Shown here: piece after piece, positions 51,639-60,526 of the stretch
How the letters are laid out: every line of letters starts with the position of its first letter
Position numbering within the stretch: the stretch's first letter is position 1
Assembly: GCA_937902315.1 (NCBI GenBank)
Contig: CALGUG010000012.1
Location: 62,001-126,000, forward strand
Length of the DNA stretch: 64,000 bases
Direction: 5' to 3'
Source of the DNA: an uncultured Chloroflexales bacterium
GTDB taxonomy: Bacteria > Chloroflexota > Chloroflexia > Chloroflexales > Chloroflexaceae
Translations under genes and position numbers: made by a program
The notes under the pieces: generated by a model
Seen by the model: only the letters and a program-made list of their open reading frames with translations
What the model was told of the DNA's origin: nothing
The model's database searches: none

Positions 51639-51934
51639 AACACTCCTTTAGGTTTATGGATATCTAGAGCTAGGAGTTTATAAATAGCTCTTCTAATATT
51701 AGTTACAGTTCCTAGCAATTAACGCTTATCTGGTTGATTAGGAAAGCTGTTTTGGCTTTTTTGCATAACAGAAAGCTAACCGAAACGGTACAATCCACGA
51801 GCACAGATTTCAAAAGCTAAAAAGCGTTATGGGTCGAGCATTTGCTAGTAAGCAGAGCGAGAAGCAAGGCGAGATCAATCAGAAGTTCATTGGGGGCTTC
51901 GCATGGTCTTGCTACGAACATATATGAGGATGGC

Positions 51935-52792
51935 ATGGCATACGCAATCACCGTCGCTAGCGGCAAAAAGATCAAGCTCAAAGATTTCAATCCAAAGGAG
52001 ACAGGCGGTCTCACAAAAGAGCAAGGGCTAGCCGAATTCGAAAAACTCAGCCATGAGCTGGGAAGCATACAAGAAGAGCTCTACGCTGCCGGCAGCCATG
52101 CGGTACTGTTGATTCTGCAAGGAATGGATACCAGCGGCAAAGATGGCACGATTCGCAATGTGCTGAAAGAGGTCAATCCTCAAGGATGCCAGATCGCTTC
52201 CTTCAAAGTGCCAACCGAAGCAGAGCTAGCCCACGACTTTCTCTGGCGCGTTCATAACAAAGTGCCAGCCAAAGGGATGTTAGGCGTGTTCAATCGTTCG
52301 CACTACGAAGATGTGCTGGTGGTGCGTGTGCATAACCTTGCGCCAAAAAATGTCTGGAAAAAGCGCTACGAGCAGATCAACAACTTCGAGCGGCTACTAA
52401 GCGACACCAATACGATCGTACTGAAATTCTTCTTGCATATCAGCAAAGAGGAGCAAGAGGAGCGACTGCTTAAACGCGAACAAGAGCAAGCCAAGGCTTG
52501 GAAGCTTTCGGTGGGCGACTGGCGCGAGCGAGCCTATTGGGAGGATTATCAAGAGGCCTACGAAGAAGCCTTGACACGTTGTAACACCGACTACGCGCCT
52601 TGGCATATCATCCCCGCCGACCGCAAATGGTATCGCAATCTCGCCATTAGCGAGGTCATTGTCAACACGCTACAACCCTATCGCAAAGTATGGAATAAGG
52701 CGCTTGAGCAGATGAGCCAGACCAAACTCGCGGAATTAGCTGCCTATCGCGAACAGCTCCAACAAAACGGCGCTGACTCGAAATCTAGCTGA
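51935..52792 (+). CDS. ppk2: Polyphosphate kinase 2 family protein
   Basis: A 285-residue PPK2-family phosphotransferase that moves phosphate between polyphosphate and a nucleotide. ATG 51935 has GAGGA four bases upstream; an earlier TTG frame from 51842 adds 31 unrelated residues. Walker A is QGMDTSGKDGT (residues 62-72), followed by NRSHYEDVLVVRVHN (Walker B region and lid) and ISKEEQEERLLKREQ. Its length fits the single-domain PPK2 group; class I versus III (donor for AMP or ADP) cannot be told. It stands alone. Confidence 0.93.
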   Translation: MAYAITVASGKKIKLKDFNPKETGGLTKEQGLAEFEKLSHELGSIQEELYAAGSHAVLLILQGMDTSGKDGTIRNVLKEVNPQGCQIASFKVPTEAELAHDFLWRVHNKVPAKGMLGVFNRSHYEDVLVVRVHNLAPKNVWKKRYEQINNFERLLSDTNTIVLKFFLHISKEEQEERLLKREQEQAKAWKLSVGDWRERAYWEDYQEAYEEALTRCNTDYAPWHIIPADRKWYRNLAISEVIVNTLQPYRKVWNKALEQMSQTKLAELAAYREQLQQNGADSKSS

Positions 52793-52814
52793 TCCTTGCA
52801 AAACGCACTGCTGG

Positions 52815-52905
52815 TTAGCTTACTCTGGCGGAAAAGTCTTTTCCCTCCATTCGATCCATGGCGCGTCCGCCTACGGCTATCAAGTCGCCCTCCTGAACAA
52901 AAGGC
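52815..52905. repeat. Long repeat element, partial
   Basis: Core at 52862-52883 with left flank CTGGCGGAAAAGTCTTTTCC; ends not clear. Confidence 0.6.
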
Positions 52906-52990
52906 TTCTAACCCTTCCCGCTGCAAGCAGCGGGAAGCTTAGCGCTCGGAATGTCGGTATACCAATTGGCAAACAAGGCCAAAACTCAAA

Positions 52991-53024
52991 CAAAAGGAAG
53001 AGCTGCGATCTACACAGCTCTTCC
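52991..53024 (-). terminator. Terminator of the minus-strand GNAT gene
   Basis: Perfect stem GGAAGAGCTG / CAGCTCTTCC (52996-53005 / 53015-53024); the A-run at 52991-52995 gives the T-tail on the minus strand. Confidence 0.8.
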
Positions 53025-53069
53025 AAACAATTAGCAAGCCGATTGAGGGCGCGAGAGTCATATCAATGG

Positions 53070-53537
53070 CTAGTCAAGCGGTTTGAAAGCGCGAATCAGC
53101 TCTTCATCAAAGCCATAACGCTTGTAGAGAGCACGGGCACGCGTGTTTTTAGCGAAGACATGCAGGCTGATGCTTGTGGCGCCGCGAGCACGCACCTCGT
53201 CCTCTAGCGCGCGAATCAGACTGCCGCCGATACCTTGGCCCTCATAACCTTCTGCCACCGCCAGATCTTCGATATGGGCGCTCGGCTGATGGCTGAGCAG
53301 CTCTTCGCGCATGCTGGCCGTAATCACGCCAAGCACCTTCTCGCTTGAATCGACCGCCACAATCACCACCAGACTCGACAACTCGCCAGCTGCCCAAGCC
53401 TTCAACATCGGCACATCGCCCTCCCAGAGGTCCTCGCGTCGCCGCCACACGGGGATCTCAAACGAAGCCAATCGAGGGAAAAGCGCCAAAATCTGATCCA
53501 GCTCGCTGGGTCGAGCCAGACGAATCGTAAACGACAT
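53070..53537 (-). CDS. GNAT-family N-acetyltransferase
   Basis: A 155-residue GNAT starting MSFTIRLARPSELDQ; ATG 53537 has GGAG about five bases upstream and is chosen over TTG 53546. Motif A is IEDLAVAEGYEGQGIGGSLIRALEDEV, followed by SISLHVFAKNTRARALYKRYGF, the standard C-terminal motif. The substrate is unknown. It is 15 bp downstream of the MFS gene on the same strand and probably co-transcribed. Confidence 0.9.
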   Translation of the reverse strand: MSFTIRLARPSELDQILALFPRLASFEIPVWRRREDLWEGDVPMLKAWAAGELSSLVVIVAVDSSEKVLGVITASMREELLSHQPSAHIEDLAVAEGYEGQGIGGSLIRALEDEVRARGATSISLHVFAKNTRARALYKRYGFDEELIRAFKPLD

Positions 53538-53552
53538 GAACTCCAATCCTTC

Positions 53553-54839
53553 CTAATCTATCTCAATCCCGCCGCCTGCCGAAGCGAGGGGCTGAGCTTG
53601 CTTGGAATAGTTTTGGTAGGCGTGCGCCGCCGCTAAGACAGCGCCTCCTCCTAAAAATGTTAAGAAGGCTAAAAGCCACCAGAGCCTATTGTACCCCAGA
53701 ATAGAGGCCATAAAGCCTGCTCCGATCGGCGCCACGACTCGCGCCCAAGTTGTCAAAAGCGTTAGCATACCGTTGATACGCCCGTAGGAATTGGGTCCGT
53801 AGTAGTCGGCCATTACGCCTGCGCGCGCCGGGGTAAGCGCACCCGAGCCAGCACCAAACAGCGCGACTGCGCACCAAACGCTGAGCGGGCCTGAGCCGAG
53901 TAACAAGACCACCAAACCAAGCGCTTGAATCACAAAGAGCAAGGCTGGGAAGATTCGCTGTGGAACGAAGCCGCTGAGCGGAATCGAGAGCAGACGCCCC
54001 GCCACCGACATAGCCCCAAACGAGCCAGTAACCAGAGCCGCAAAGGCCAGCTCATAGCCGCGATCGAGCAAATAGGGAATCAGATAGATCGTAAAGGCCA
54101 GAGTCGAGAGCGAGGTTAACGAAAAAGCGATGGTCAACCACCAAAAGGTCATACCACGCAGCGCCTCTGGCAAACTGATCGAGAAGGTCGTTGCTTTAAG
54201 TGTGCTCGGCTCGGGCGCTGGCTGGCCATCGGGCAAGAGACCAAAATCGGTGGGCGCTCGCCGCAAAAAGAGCGCGTGTGGCAGAATCGTCAGCACGGCC
54301 AGAATGAGCGCCAACATATTGAGGGCCATGCGCCAGCCGTAGGCATCGACTAAGTAGGCCGTGAGCGGAATAAAGATCAGGCTAGCCAAACCGCCAAAAA
54401 AGGTCAGAACCGTCAAGGCCCGAGCGCGTTTACGCGCAAACCAAACCGCAATTACCGCGAAAGCAGGCTCATAAAAGACACAGGCCATAATCAGGCCGAT
54501 TCCAGCCCAAACCAGATAAAAAACGACCAGACTCTCGACGCGCGCCCAAGCCAGCAGTAACAGCACCGCAATACACGAGCCAACACTCATCAAAGCGCGT
54601 GTGCCGCGTGTATCGACCCAGCGCCCAACCGGCAGCGCCATCAGGCCATTCAAAAACATGGCGAGCGAAAACGCGCCTGTCACTTCGACCTGCGACCAAC
54701 CCAGCTCGGCCTGCATAAAGGGCGAGATCACACTGAACGCGTAGTACAAAATACCCCACGAGGTCAATTGCGTGATCGAAAGCACCGCCACAATCACCCA
54801 GCCGTAATACAACTTGTGAGAAACGCTTGGATTAAACAT
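53553..54839 (-). CDS. MFS transporter, monocarboxylate/oxalate-formate-like
   Basis: A 428-residue, 12-helix major facilitator. The start MFNPSVSHKLYYGWVIVAVL and the loop VGRWVDTRGTRALMSVGS (motif A) resemble bacterial members of the monocarboxylate and oxalate/formate branch, as does FYEPAFAVIAVWFARKRARAL between helices 4 and 5. A large central loop (RRAPTDFGLLPDGQPAPEPS) separates the two halves. The substrate is unknown. It is followed on the same strand by the GNAT gene. Confidence 0.88.
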   Translation of the reverse strand: MFNPSVSHKLYYGWVIVAVLSITQLTSWGILYYAFSVISPFMQAELGWSQVEVTGAFSLAMFLNGLMALPVGRWVDTRGTRALMSVGSCIAVLLLLAWARVESLVVFYLVWAGIGLIMACVFYEPAFAVIAVWFARKRARALTVLTFFGGLASLIFIPLTAYLVDAYGWRMALNMLALILAVLTILPHALFLRRAPTDFGLLPDGQPAPEPSTLKATTFSISLPEALRGMTFWWLTIAFSLTSLSTLAFTIYLIPYLLDRGYELAFAALVTGSFGAMSVAGRLLSIPLSGFVPQRIFPALLFVIQALGLVVLLLGSGPLSVWCAVALFGAGSGALTPARAGVMADYYGPNSYGRINGMLTLLTTWARVVAPIGAGFMASILGYNRLWWLLAFLTFLGGGAVLAAAHAYQNYSKQAQPLASAGGGIEID

Positions 54840-55029
54840 GCTATTCCTTTGCCCGTAACAAACGCCTTAGCTTCTGTTATACCAGATCCAAGCATTTGTT
54901 TTGAATGAAGCAGTTGCTTTTTTGGCATTATGGCTTTCGCAGAGCTGAACGTGGCACTCTGTGTTATGCGAGATGTTCGCTTTCCGAGGTTGCGCTGAGT
55001 GCCCAACGCTCGCAATGTCGCAGCGAAAG

Positions 55030-55130
55030 CTGCGAAGTGGTACTTGAATGGGAAGTCAGGCGACGTTGTAGCCGTAGGCGGACGCGCTAGAGGTCGAATG
55101 GCAGGTTGAGACCTGTCCGCCTGCTGCTTT
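55030..55130. repeat. Long repeat element, partial, in the 54840-55198 gap
   Basis: Core at 55065-55086 in reverse orientation with right flank TCGAATGGCAGGTTGAGACC; no terminal ends are seen. Confidence 0.6.
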
Positions 55131-55150
55131 TAAAAGGAGAGGCAGCAAAT

Positions 55151-55184
55151 AAAAAAAAGAGGAGGCCATAAAGGCGCTCCTCTT
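55151..55184 (-). terminator. Terminator of the M14 peptidase gene
   Basis: On the minus strand, AAGAGGAGCGCC, loop TTTAT, GGCCTCCTCTT and a run of eight Ts, 15 bp after the stop. Confidence 0.88.
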
Positions 55185-55198
55185 GCCACATCGTCGAC

Positions 55199-56872
55199 TT
55201 ATTCGGCCACTACGCTGCCACGAACGGTGCCAGCGCGCTGAGCCACTGCGGTCAGGTTGATGGTGCTACCTGCAGGGGCGCGTACCACCCACTCCAACTT
55301 GCGCAGGTTGTTGACGCTGACCGAGCGGGTCCAGAGCGAGTCGTTGTTGGCACGACCCTCAATGTGACCGATCTCTTGCTTGAGCTCGCCGCTCACTAGG
55401 CTTGCGCCCTCGGGCAGGTCGAGAGAGACAATGATCGGGCGAACTGCCTTGATCGCTAGAGCGCGGCGGCTGGTGTAGGTCGGCAAGTAACCGCCGTTTG
55501 CCAAGGTGGCTTGCACACGATAGACGCCTTCGCTGATCTGCTCGGCCACCAGCTTGCGCAGCTCAAGGCGCGGCAGCATAGAAGCATGCGCGAGCACAAA
55601 CTCGGTATTGGGTTCCAAGCACTTCAAGAGGAACTTGTGCGGCGGGTTGTTCATAGTGTACTGGTCGATCCAGCCACCGATCTCGACCTCGCCCAACTGC
55701 GGGTGCTGGAAGGGCCGCCAGTTTACAAAACCCTCGCCGTTCAGATGCTCGTCGTTCCATTGCAAGAGCTTAAGATCGTCTTCAACGGGGTGGTTGCGCA
55801 TCCAACCGATGAAGTCGCGGTCCTTAATGCCTGCCTCGGCGATCATGTCCCACAGCTCGACCACAAACGCGAAGATGCCTTGGTTTTCGTAGGCCCAGCC
55901 ATCGAACGAACCATGCATAACCTTGCGGGGGTGGTAGCGGAAGTCGTGGAAGACCGAAATGTGGGGATAACCGGTCAATTCCTGACCGCGCGCACCAATC
56001 TCTTGGTAGGTCCAGAGATCGTCGATCGGCATGTCGTCGTCGGGGCGGTCGCTGTAGGGGCGCAGAATGGCACCGCTATAGGTGTGGTAGGAGATCGAGC
56101 CGCTGATGTTGGGATGCTCGCTCACAAACTTCACAAGCGCGTGGGTCTCTGGCTCGCTCAAGGTGTAAGGGCCAGCGCCCTGCTCTTCGCCTTCTGGCGC
56201 CCACGAATAGGGGAAGTTGCGGTTGAAGTCGAGGCCCTGAAGCGGTCGAGCGACCTTTACGATCTCGCCGTCGTAGTTGCGGATCAAGCCTTCGGTGAAA
56301 ATGCGATAGTAGGTGCCGCCGTATTCATCGGGCTTGCGGCGCACCATCAGGCGCGGGTCCTTCTCGTGTACCTTCCAAGGGCCATCGGGATCCTTTACGC
56401 GCATCTCCAAGACCATACCGTCGCCGTCGATGTCGTAGGGATAGAGGCCGTCTTCCTCATCTGCATAAGGATAAGGGCGCGTACCGCTGCGCAGGGTATA
56501 GGGCGAAGAAAGCACCTGCTCCATACCGTCGGGGTTGACACAAGGCACGATGTAGAGCGTGCTGGTGTCGAGCAGACGGGTTACATCGGGGCGGTTGCCA
56601 TAGCCGTTCAAGGCAGTCTGAATGACATGCAAAGCGCCCATACAGCCCGTATTCTCGGAAGCGTGCAGGTTGCCGTCGAGCCAATAAGCTGGCTTTTCAT
56701 CTGCCGGGCCCGTCGCTGTATTAGTAATGGTGATACACCAAATATCGCGGCCTTCATGGCTCTTGCCGATCGATTCGAGCTGAGCCAGCGTAGGATATGC
56801 TTCAACAAAAGCTTGCAGCGCTTCTGTCATCTCTGCATATCGGTAGTAACGGGTGAAATCTACCGTAGGCAT
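55199..56872 (-). CDS. M14-family zinc carboxypeptidase
   Basis: A 557-residue metallopeptidase. The zinc site is His70 and Glu73 in DGNLHASEN with a third ligand in ISYHTYSG; the catalytic glutamate lies in FVVELWD. DFNRNFPYSW and VNPDGMEQVL mark substrate-binding loops. After the catalytic domain (about 1-400) comes a beta-rich C-terminal domain (VAEQISEGVYRVQATLANGG). A 60-residue insertion (YPYADEEDGLYPYDIDGDGM) contains a possible calcium-binding DIDGDG. No signal peptide, unlike most secreted carboxypeptidases, so either it is cytoplasmic or is exported by another route. Confidence 0.92.
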   Translation of the reverse strand: MPTVDFTRYYRYAEMTEALQAFVEAYPTLAQLESIGKSHEGRDIWCITITNTATGPADEKPAYWLDGNLHASENTGCMGALHVIQTALNGYGNRPDVTRLLDTSTLYIVPCVNPDGMEQVLSSPYTLRSGTRPYPYADEEDGLYPYDIDGDGMVLEMRVKDPDGPWKVHEKDPRLMVRRKPDEYGGTYYRIFTEGLIRNYDGEIVKVARPLQGLDFNRNFPYSWAPEGEEQGAGPYTLSEPETHALVKFVSEHPNISGSISYHTYSGAILRPYSDRPDDDMPIDDLWTYQEIGARGQELTGYPHISVFHDFRYHPRKVMHGSFDGWAYENQGIFAFVVELWDMIAEAGIKDRDFIGWMRNHPVEDDLKLLQWNDEHLNGEGFVNWRPFQHPQLGEVEIGGWIDQYTMNNPPHKFLLKCLEPNTEFVLAHASMLPRLELRKLVAEQISEGVYRVQATLANGGYLPTYTSRRALAIKAVRPIIVSLDLPEGASLVSGELKQEIGHIEGRANNDSLWTRSVSVNNLRKLEWVVRAPAGSTINLTAVAQRAGTVRGSVVAE

Positions 56873-56955
56873 ATGACTCCTTAGTATAGTGGGGAGAAGA
56901 TTGTGTGCGTTATTATACCATCTTCCCTTTCACCTCATAGCGACAGCGCTATCGC

Positions 56956-57432
56956 TCAAGCCGCCTCTTCCTCCACGTCATCATCGATCCAATAACGCGG
57001 CCCAGCGCCACGCGTAGCGGCTCGATCGTTCGTGTTCAAGATCTGACAGCGCTCAAGCGAAAGACAGCCGCAGCCGAGACAGCTCGTCAAACCGCGCTGC
57101 AAACGCTGTAATTCGGCGATGCGTTGATCGATTCTGGCCTGCCACTTCTCGGTCAAGGCGTCCCAATCTTGGCCTGTAGGGACCCGATCTTGTGGAAGCT
57201 GAGCCAGTTCAGTTGCGATCTCATCAAGCGAATAGCCTAAGCGCTGAGCGAACACAATAAAGGCCACCCGCCGCAAAACGGTGCGGCGATAACGGCGATG
57301 GCCAGAGCTATTGCGCTCTGATTCGATCAGACCGCGCTCTTCGTAAAAACGCAGGGCGGAGCAGGCCACGCCCGTTCGCGCTGAAACCTCGCTAATCGTA
57401 AGCAATCGCCGTGGATCGATGATCGATGCCAT
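56956..57432 (-). CDS. soxR: SoxR, redox-sensing MerR-family activator
   Basis: A 158-residue MerR-family regulator. ATG 57432 begins MASIIDPRRLLTISEV; a longer frame to 57501 would run through the promoter. The HTH and wing are LTISEVSARTGVACSALRFY and EERGLIESERNSSGHRRYRR. A dimerisation helix leads to the [2Fe-2S] cluster motif CLGCGCLSLERC with Cys118, Cys121, Cys123 and Cys129, exactly the SoxR spacing. SoxR is activated when redox-cycling agents oxidise the cluster. The divergent gene has a MerR-type promoter with a perfect palindrome in an over-long spacer. Confidence 0.96.
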   Translation of the reverse strand: MASIIDPRRLLTISEVSARTGVACSALRFYEERGLIESERNSSGHRRYRRTVLRRVAFIVFAQRLGYSLDEIATELAQLPQDRVPTGQDWDALTEKWQARIDQRIAELQRLQRGLTSCLGCGCLSLERCQILNTNDRAATRGAGPRYWIDDDVEEEAA

Positions 57433-57461
57433 AGGCTTTCTGTCTCCTCCTAAAGTCGGTC

Positions 57462-57492
57462 TTGACTTCAAGTACACTTGAAGTTCTATGAT
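57462..57492 (+). promoter_or_regulatory. SoxR-type promoter with 19-bp spacer and palindrome
   Basis: TTGACT (57462-57467) and TATGAT (57487-57492) are separated by 19 bp instead of 17. ACTTCAAGT (57465-57473) and ACTTGAAGT (57476-57484) form a perfect palindrome around two bases, close to the SoxR half-site CCTCAAG. This is the arrangement that MerR-type activators need to untwist. Confidence 0.9.
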
Positions 57493-57558
57493 AAGTTCCA
57501 AACAATTGTTTCGCTAGAGTCTCTTGGACAGGGAAAACTAGTCAAGAAGGAGGAGAGC

Positions 57559-57885
57559 ATGCGCGCCGATTGGAAAGAGTTACTGACGAAAGAGATCGCT
57601 AGTTGGGAAGGAGTGAGCGCGCACGAGCATCAGTTTGGTGGTATTCAGTTCGATTACGGCCGCGTCGAGATCGGTCACATCCACGATGCACCCTTTGTCG
57701 ACCTGCCTTTTCCCAAAGCGATCCGCAACCAATTGATCGCAGAAGGGCGCGCATCCGTCCACGAGCCATTGCCTAATTCGGGTTGGGTGCGGCGCTATCT
57801 TCAGCACGAGAGCGATCTAAACGAAGCCATCGCCCTCTTCCGGCTTAACTACGAGCGAATCGTTGCGCAACGCAGCAAAAAATAA
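57559..57885 (+). CDS. DUF5519 (luciferase-family) protein, predicted SoxR target
   Basis: A 108-residue protein. ATG 57559 follows AAGGAGGAG. The sequence pattern HQFGGIQFDYGRVEIGHIH, ADLPFP-like FVDLPFPKAIRNQLIAEGRA and SGWVRRYLQHESDLNEAIAL matches the DUF5519 / 'luciferase domain' family of small alpha/beta proteins of unknown function. It is the only gene directly behind the SoxR-type promoter, which suggests induction by redox-cycling compounds. A multidrug-efflux-like MFS gene follows 124 bp later and could be read through. Confidence 0.85.
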   Translation: MRADWKELLTKEIASWEGVSAHEHQFGGIQFDYGRVEIGHIHDAPFVDLPFPKAIRNQLIAEGRASVHEPLPNSGWVRRYLQHESDLNEAIALFRLNYERIVAQRSKK

Positions 57886-58009
57886 CTACCAAATCGAATA
57901 GGTATCAATCTGAATCAAGATAAGCTAGAATAGAGGAATATTCTGCTTGTATTCGAGCGTAGTGTGCAACTGTTGAAGCGATTGAAAACAGAAAGCCCAT
58001 AACGAAGAT

Positions 58010-59428
58010 ATGAAGCTTGAACAAACAGCGAGTCAAGGTATTGCCTTAACCTCCGAACGCCTCTTCTTATTTGTCATCGCCAGCTCTGTCTTTGTAACCA
58101 CATTCACTGGCTCAATGATCAATGTCTTGCTACCGCTCATTCGTAGTGAATTCCTCGCCACCACAGCCCAAATCGGCTGGATCGCTACAGGTTATTCGCT
58201 AGCATATGCCATCGGTGTGCCACTCTATGGACGTATCTCGGACCTGTTCGGCCTACGTATCGTCTTTATCTTCGGCCTGATCGGCTTTATCTTGGGCGGT
58301 CTGCTCTGTTCGATAGCGCCGAACCTGCTCGTTCTGGTCATCGGGCGCATTATCCAAGGCGCTGGCGGCGCAGCCGTTCCCTCGTTGGGAAGCGTAGCGG
58401 TCGCCAAGGTCTTGCCGCCCGAATCGCGCGGCGGAGCGCTGGGCATGGTTGCGGCTATGGTCGGTGTCGGCTCCTCGGTCGGACCGATCGTAGGCGGTCT
58501 GATCGGCTCGTACCTCGGCTGGCGCTTGCTCTTCATTGTCTCGCTGCTTTTAATGGCGATCATCATTCCGCTGGCCCAGCGCATCTTGCCCAACCTCACC
58601 AGTGAAGGCGACCGTCGCTTCGATCTGATCGGCAGCATCTCGCTCGGCGTCGGCGCTGGCCTCTTTCTGTTCGGCATCACCCAAGCCCAAGGCCAAGGCT
58701 TCGATCACTGGAGCTCGTGGGGCAGCTTCATCGTCGCGTTGATCTCGCTCGGCCTCTTCGTCTGGCGCATCAATACAGTCGCCTATCCCTTCGTCTCGCC
58801 CAAGCTCTTCAAACGACCAAGCTACGTGGCCGTGTTGATCGTCGGCTTTACCAATATGCTCTGCTACAGCGCCGCTCTGATCTTCATTCCGCTCTTGCTG
58901 ATCGAGGTTAACCAGCTTGAGGCACGCTCGGCTGGCTTCGCCCTAACGGCTGGCGCGCTGGCAATGGCGATCTCCTCGCCCTTCCTTGGTAAGCTCTCCG
59001 ACCGCGTGGGTGTGCGCCTGCCGATTCAGATCGGCACACTGATCTATATCTTGGTCTTGATCGGTTTCGCCAGCTTCGCAGGAGCTTCACCCTTTATCAT
59101 CGGCTTCTTTGTGATGCTGATGGGTATGGGAGGAGCCTTCATTTCGCCCGCCAACAACAGCGCAGCCGCCAACGCGCTCACTCGTGCCGAGTTGGGCGGC
59201 GGCATGGGCTTGGTAACGGGCATCTCGTTCTTAGGAGGCGGCGCAGGTGCGGCCCTGATCGGAGCCTTTTTGGCCGCGCGGCAGAACATCGATAGCCCCG
59301 CCCTACTGCCCTACTACGCCTACAACGCGCCAGCCTACTCCGACAGCTTTTTAGCGATTTTGCTAATCGTCATAATAGGTTTGATCGCTAGCTTCTGGGT
59401 CTCAAACAAACGCTACCAAGCTGACTAG
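58010..59428 (+). CDS. MFS drug efflux transporter (DHA2-like)
   Basis: A 472-residue, 14-helix major facilitator. Motif A lies in GYSLAYAIGVPLYGRISDLFG, and GRIIQGAGGAAVPSLGSVAVAKVLPPESRGGALGM carries the antiporter motif region (motif C, VGSSVGPIVGGLIGSYLGWR). These are typical of DHA2-type proton-driven multidrug exporters. It lies downstream of the SoxR divergent promoter, consistent with efflux of redox-active drugs; co-regulation is inferred. A strong terminator follows. Confidence 0.92.
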   Translation: MKLEQTASQGIALTSERLFLFVIASSVFVTTFTGSMINVLLPLIRSEFLATTAQIGWIATGYSLAYAIGVPLYGRISDLFGLRIVFIFGLIGFILGGLLCSIAPNLLVLVIGRIIQGAGGAAVPSLGSVAVAKVLPPESRGGALGMVAAMVGVGSSVGPIVGGLIGSYLGWRLLFIVSLLLMAIIIPLAQRILPNLTSEGDRRFDLIGSISLGVGAGLFLFGITQAQGQGFDHWSSWGSFIVALISLGLFVWRINTVAYPFVSPKLFKRPSYVAVLIVGFTNMLCYSAALIFIPLLLIEVNQLEARSAGFALTAGALAMAISSPFLGKLSDRVGVRLPIQIGTLIYILVLIGFASFAGASPFIIGFFVMLMGMGGAFISPANNSAAANALTRAELGGGMGLVTGISFLGGGAGAALIGAFLAARQNIDSPALLPYYAYNAPAYSDSFLAILLIVIIGLIASFWVSNKRYQAD

Positions 59429-59455
59429 CACCCAAAGCGCATCGATCTACGCTCA

Positions 59456-59496
59456 AAAAGAGCTATTTCGCATAAGGATGCGAAATAGCTCTTTTT
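59456..59496 (+). terminator. Terminator of the MFS gene
   Basis: 17-bp stem AAAAGAGCTATTTCGCA and its complement (59456-59472 / 59479-59495) with a six-base loop and a T-run. Confidence 0.92.
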
Positions 59497-59527
59497 CTGT
59501 CTACAGCCACTTCTCGCGTTCGCTTTA

Positions 59528-59790
59528 TACTAAATCTGTTTAAAGACTTGTGTTCTTGCGACGCGGGAAAACGAAAAGTCTGGGAAAGAAAAAGAGACAA
59601 GTTCCACTCTGCCGAAGGCCAAAAACACAAAGTGTTCAGCCGGATTTAGTATTAGATCTGGCGGCGAGATCTCTTCCCCAAAAAGTTCCAAACCGCGTCC
59701 GCCTACGGCTACCAACATCCCGCCCGCCACACAAGGTCGCTTCTCTGTGCGCACCGACCGCCCCCAAAACCCCCGATTTAATCGCACTTC
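59528..59790. repeat. Short element joined to long element, in the 59429-59941 gap
   Basis: The short element runs from TACTAAATCTG (59528) to CGGATTTAGTA (59651), 124 bp, without central hairpin. The adjoining long element, in CGCGTCC orientation, has its core at 59694-59716 and reaches about 59790 (ACCCCCGATTTAATC). Confidence 0.82.
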
Positions 59791-59941
59791 GTAGAGAGAA
59801 GCCGATCTCAGATCAAATCCCAAAAACATCCGCAAACATGTTCTGAAATTATGTCGAAATCCTTCGATCTGCTTCGACAATGAAGTGAGGGAAATACATC
59901 GCAGAGCATCTGCTCTGGAAGCTCAGATGAGGAGGAAAAAA

Positions 59942-60508
59942 ATGGCAAAGCTGATCGCCTGGAATATGCTCTCGTTGGATGGCTATTTTGAAGGCCCGCA
60001 ACCCGGTCAACTAGAATGGTTCGCCTTTAACGAGCAGTTGCAAGACTATATCCTCGAGACCCAAATGCAGGCGGGCGCGCTCTTGTTCGGTCGGCGCACT
60101 TTTGAGTTTATGGCCAAGTATTGGCCGCAGGCCGACCCAAGCAATCCCGTCACGGGGTTTATGAACAACGTGCCCAAATATGTCTTCTCGCGCACGCTGA
60201 GCCACACCGATTGGCAGAACTCAAGCATTATGCGGGGCGATCTGGCCGAGACGATCGGCCAGCTAAAAGAGCAGGTGCAGGGCGATATCTTCATCTTCGG
60301 CAGCGCCGAATTTACGCACGCGCTTAACCAACAGCGCCTTGTCGATGAATACCGCTTCGGGATCAACCCCTATGTGCTCAACAGAGGCACAGCTTGGTTC
60401 AAAGGCGGCCCAGTCTCGCTCAAACTGCAGCTCACCCATGCGCGCGTGCTCGACACCGGTCTTATCATCGCCCACTATCAACCCGTCGAAGTGATCGCCC
60501 ATTCCTAG
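59942..60508 (+). CDS. Dihydrofolate-reductase-fold protein (RibD C-terminal type), first of two
   Basis: A 188-residue reductase-fold protein. ATG 59942 follows GAGGAGG. The start MAKLIAWNMLSLDGYFEG, then LLFGRRTFEFMAKYWP and GDIFIFGSAEFTHALNQQRLVDEY are standard for stand-alone RibD-C/DHFR-like reductases. They probably use NADPH, but the substrate is unknown and they are not housekeeping folate enzymes. The second member follows after 18 bp. Confidence 0.9.
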   Translation: MAKLIAWNMLSLDGYFEGPQPGQLEWFAFNEQLQDYILETQMQAGALLFGRRTFEFMAKYWPQADPSNPVTGFMNNVPKYVFSRTLSHTDWQNSSIMRGDLAETIGQLKEQVQGDIFIFGSAEFTHALNQQRLVDEYRFGINPYVLNRGTAWFKGGPVSLKLQLTHARVLDTGLIIAHYQPVEVIAHS

Positions 60509-60526
60509 CCTTGAAGGAGCCAACAA

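Noticed and set aside
55511..56884. 457-codon plus-strand ORF opposite the M14 peptidase
   Set aside because: It is the antisense shadow of a conserved gene with a full zinc site; its product has no recognisable domain.
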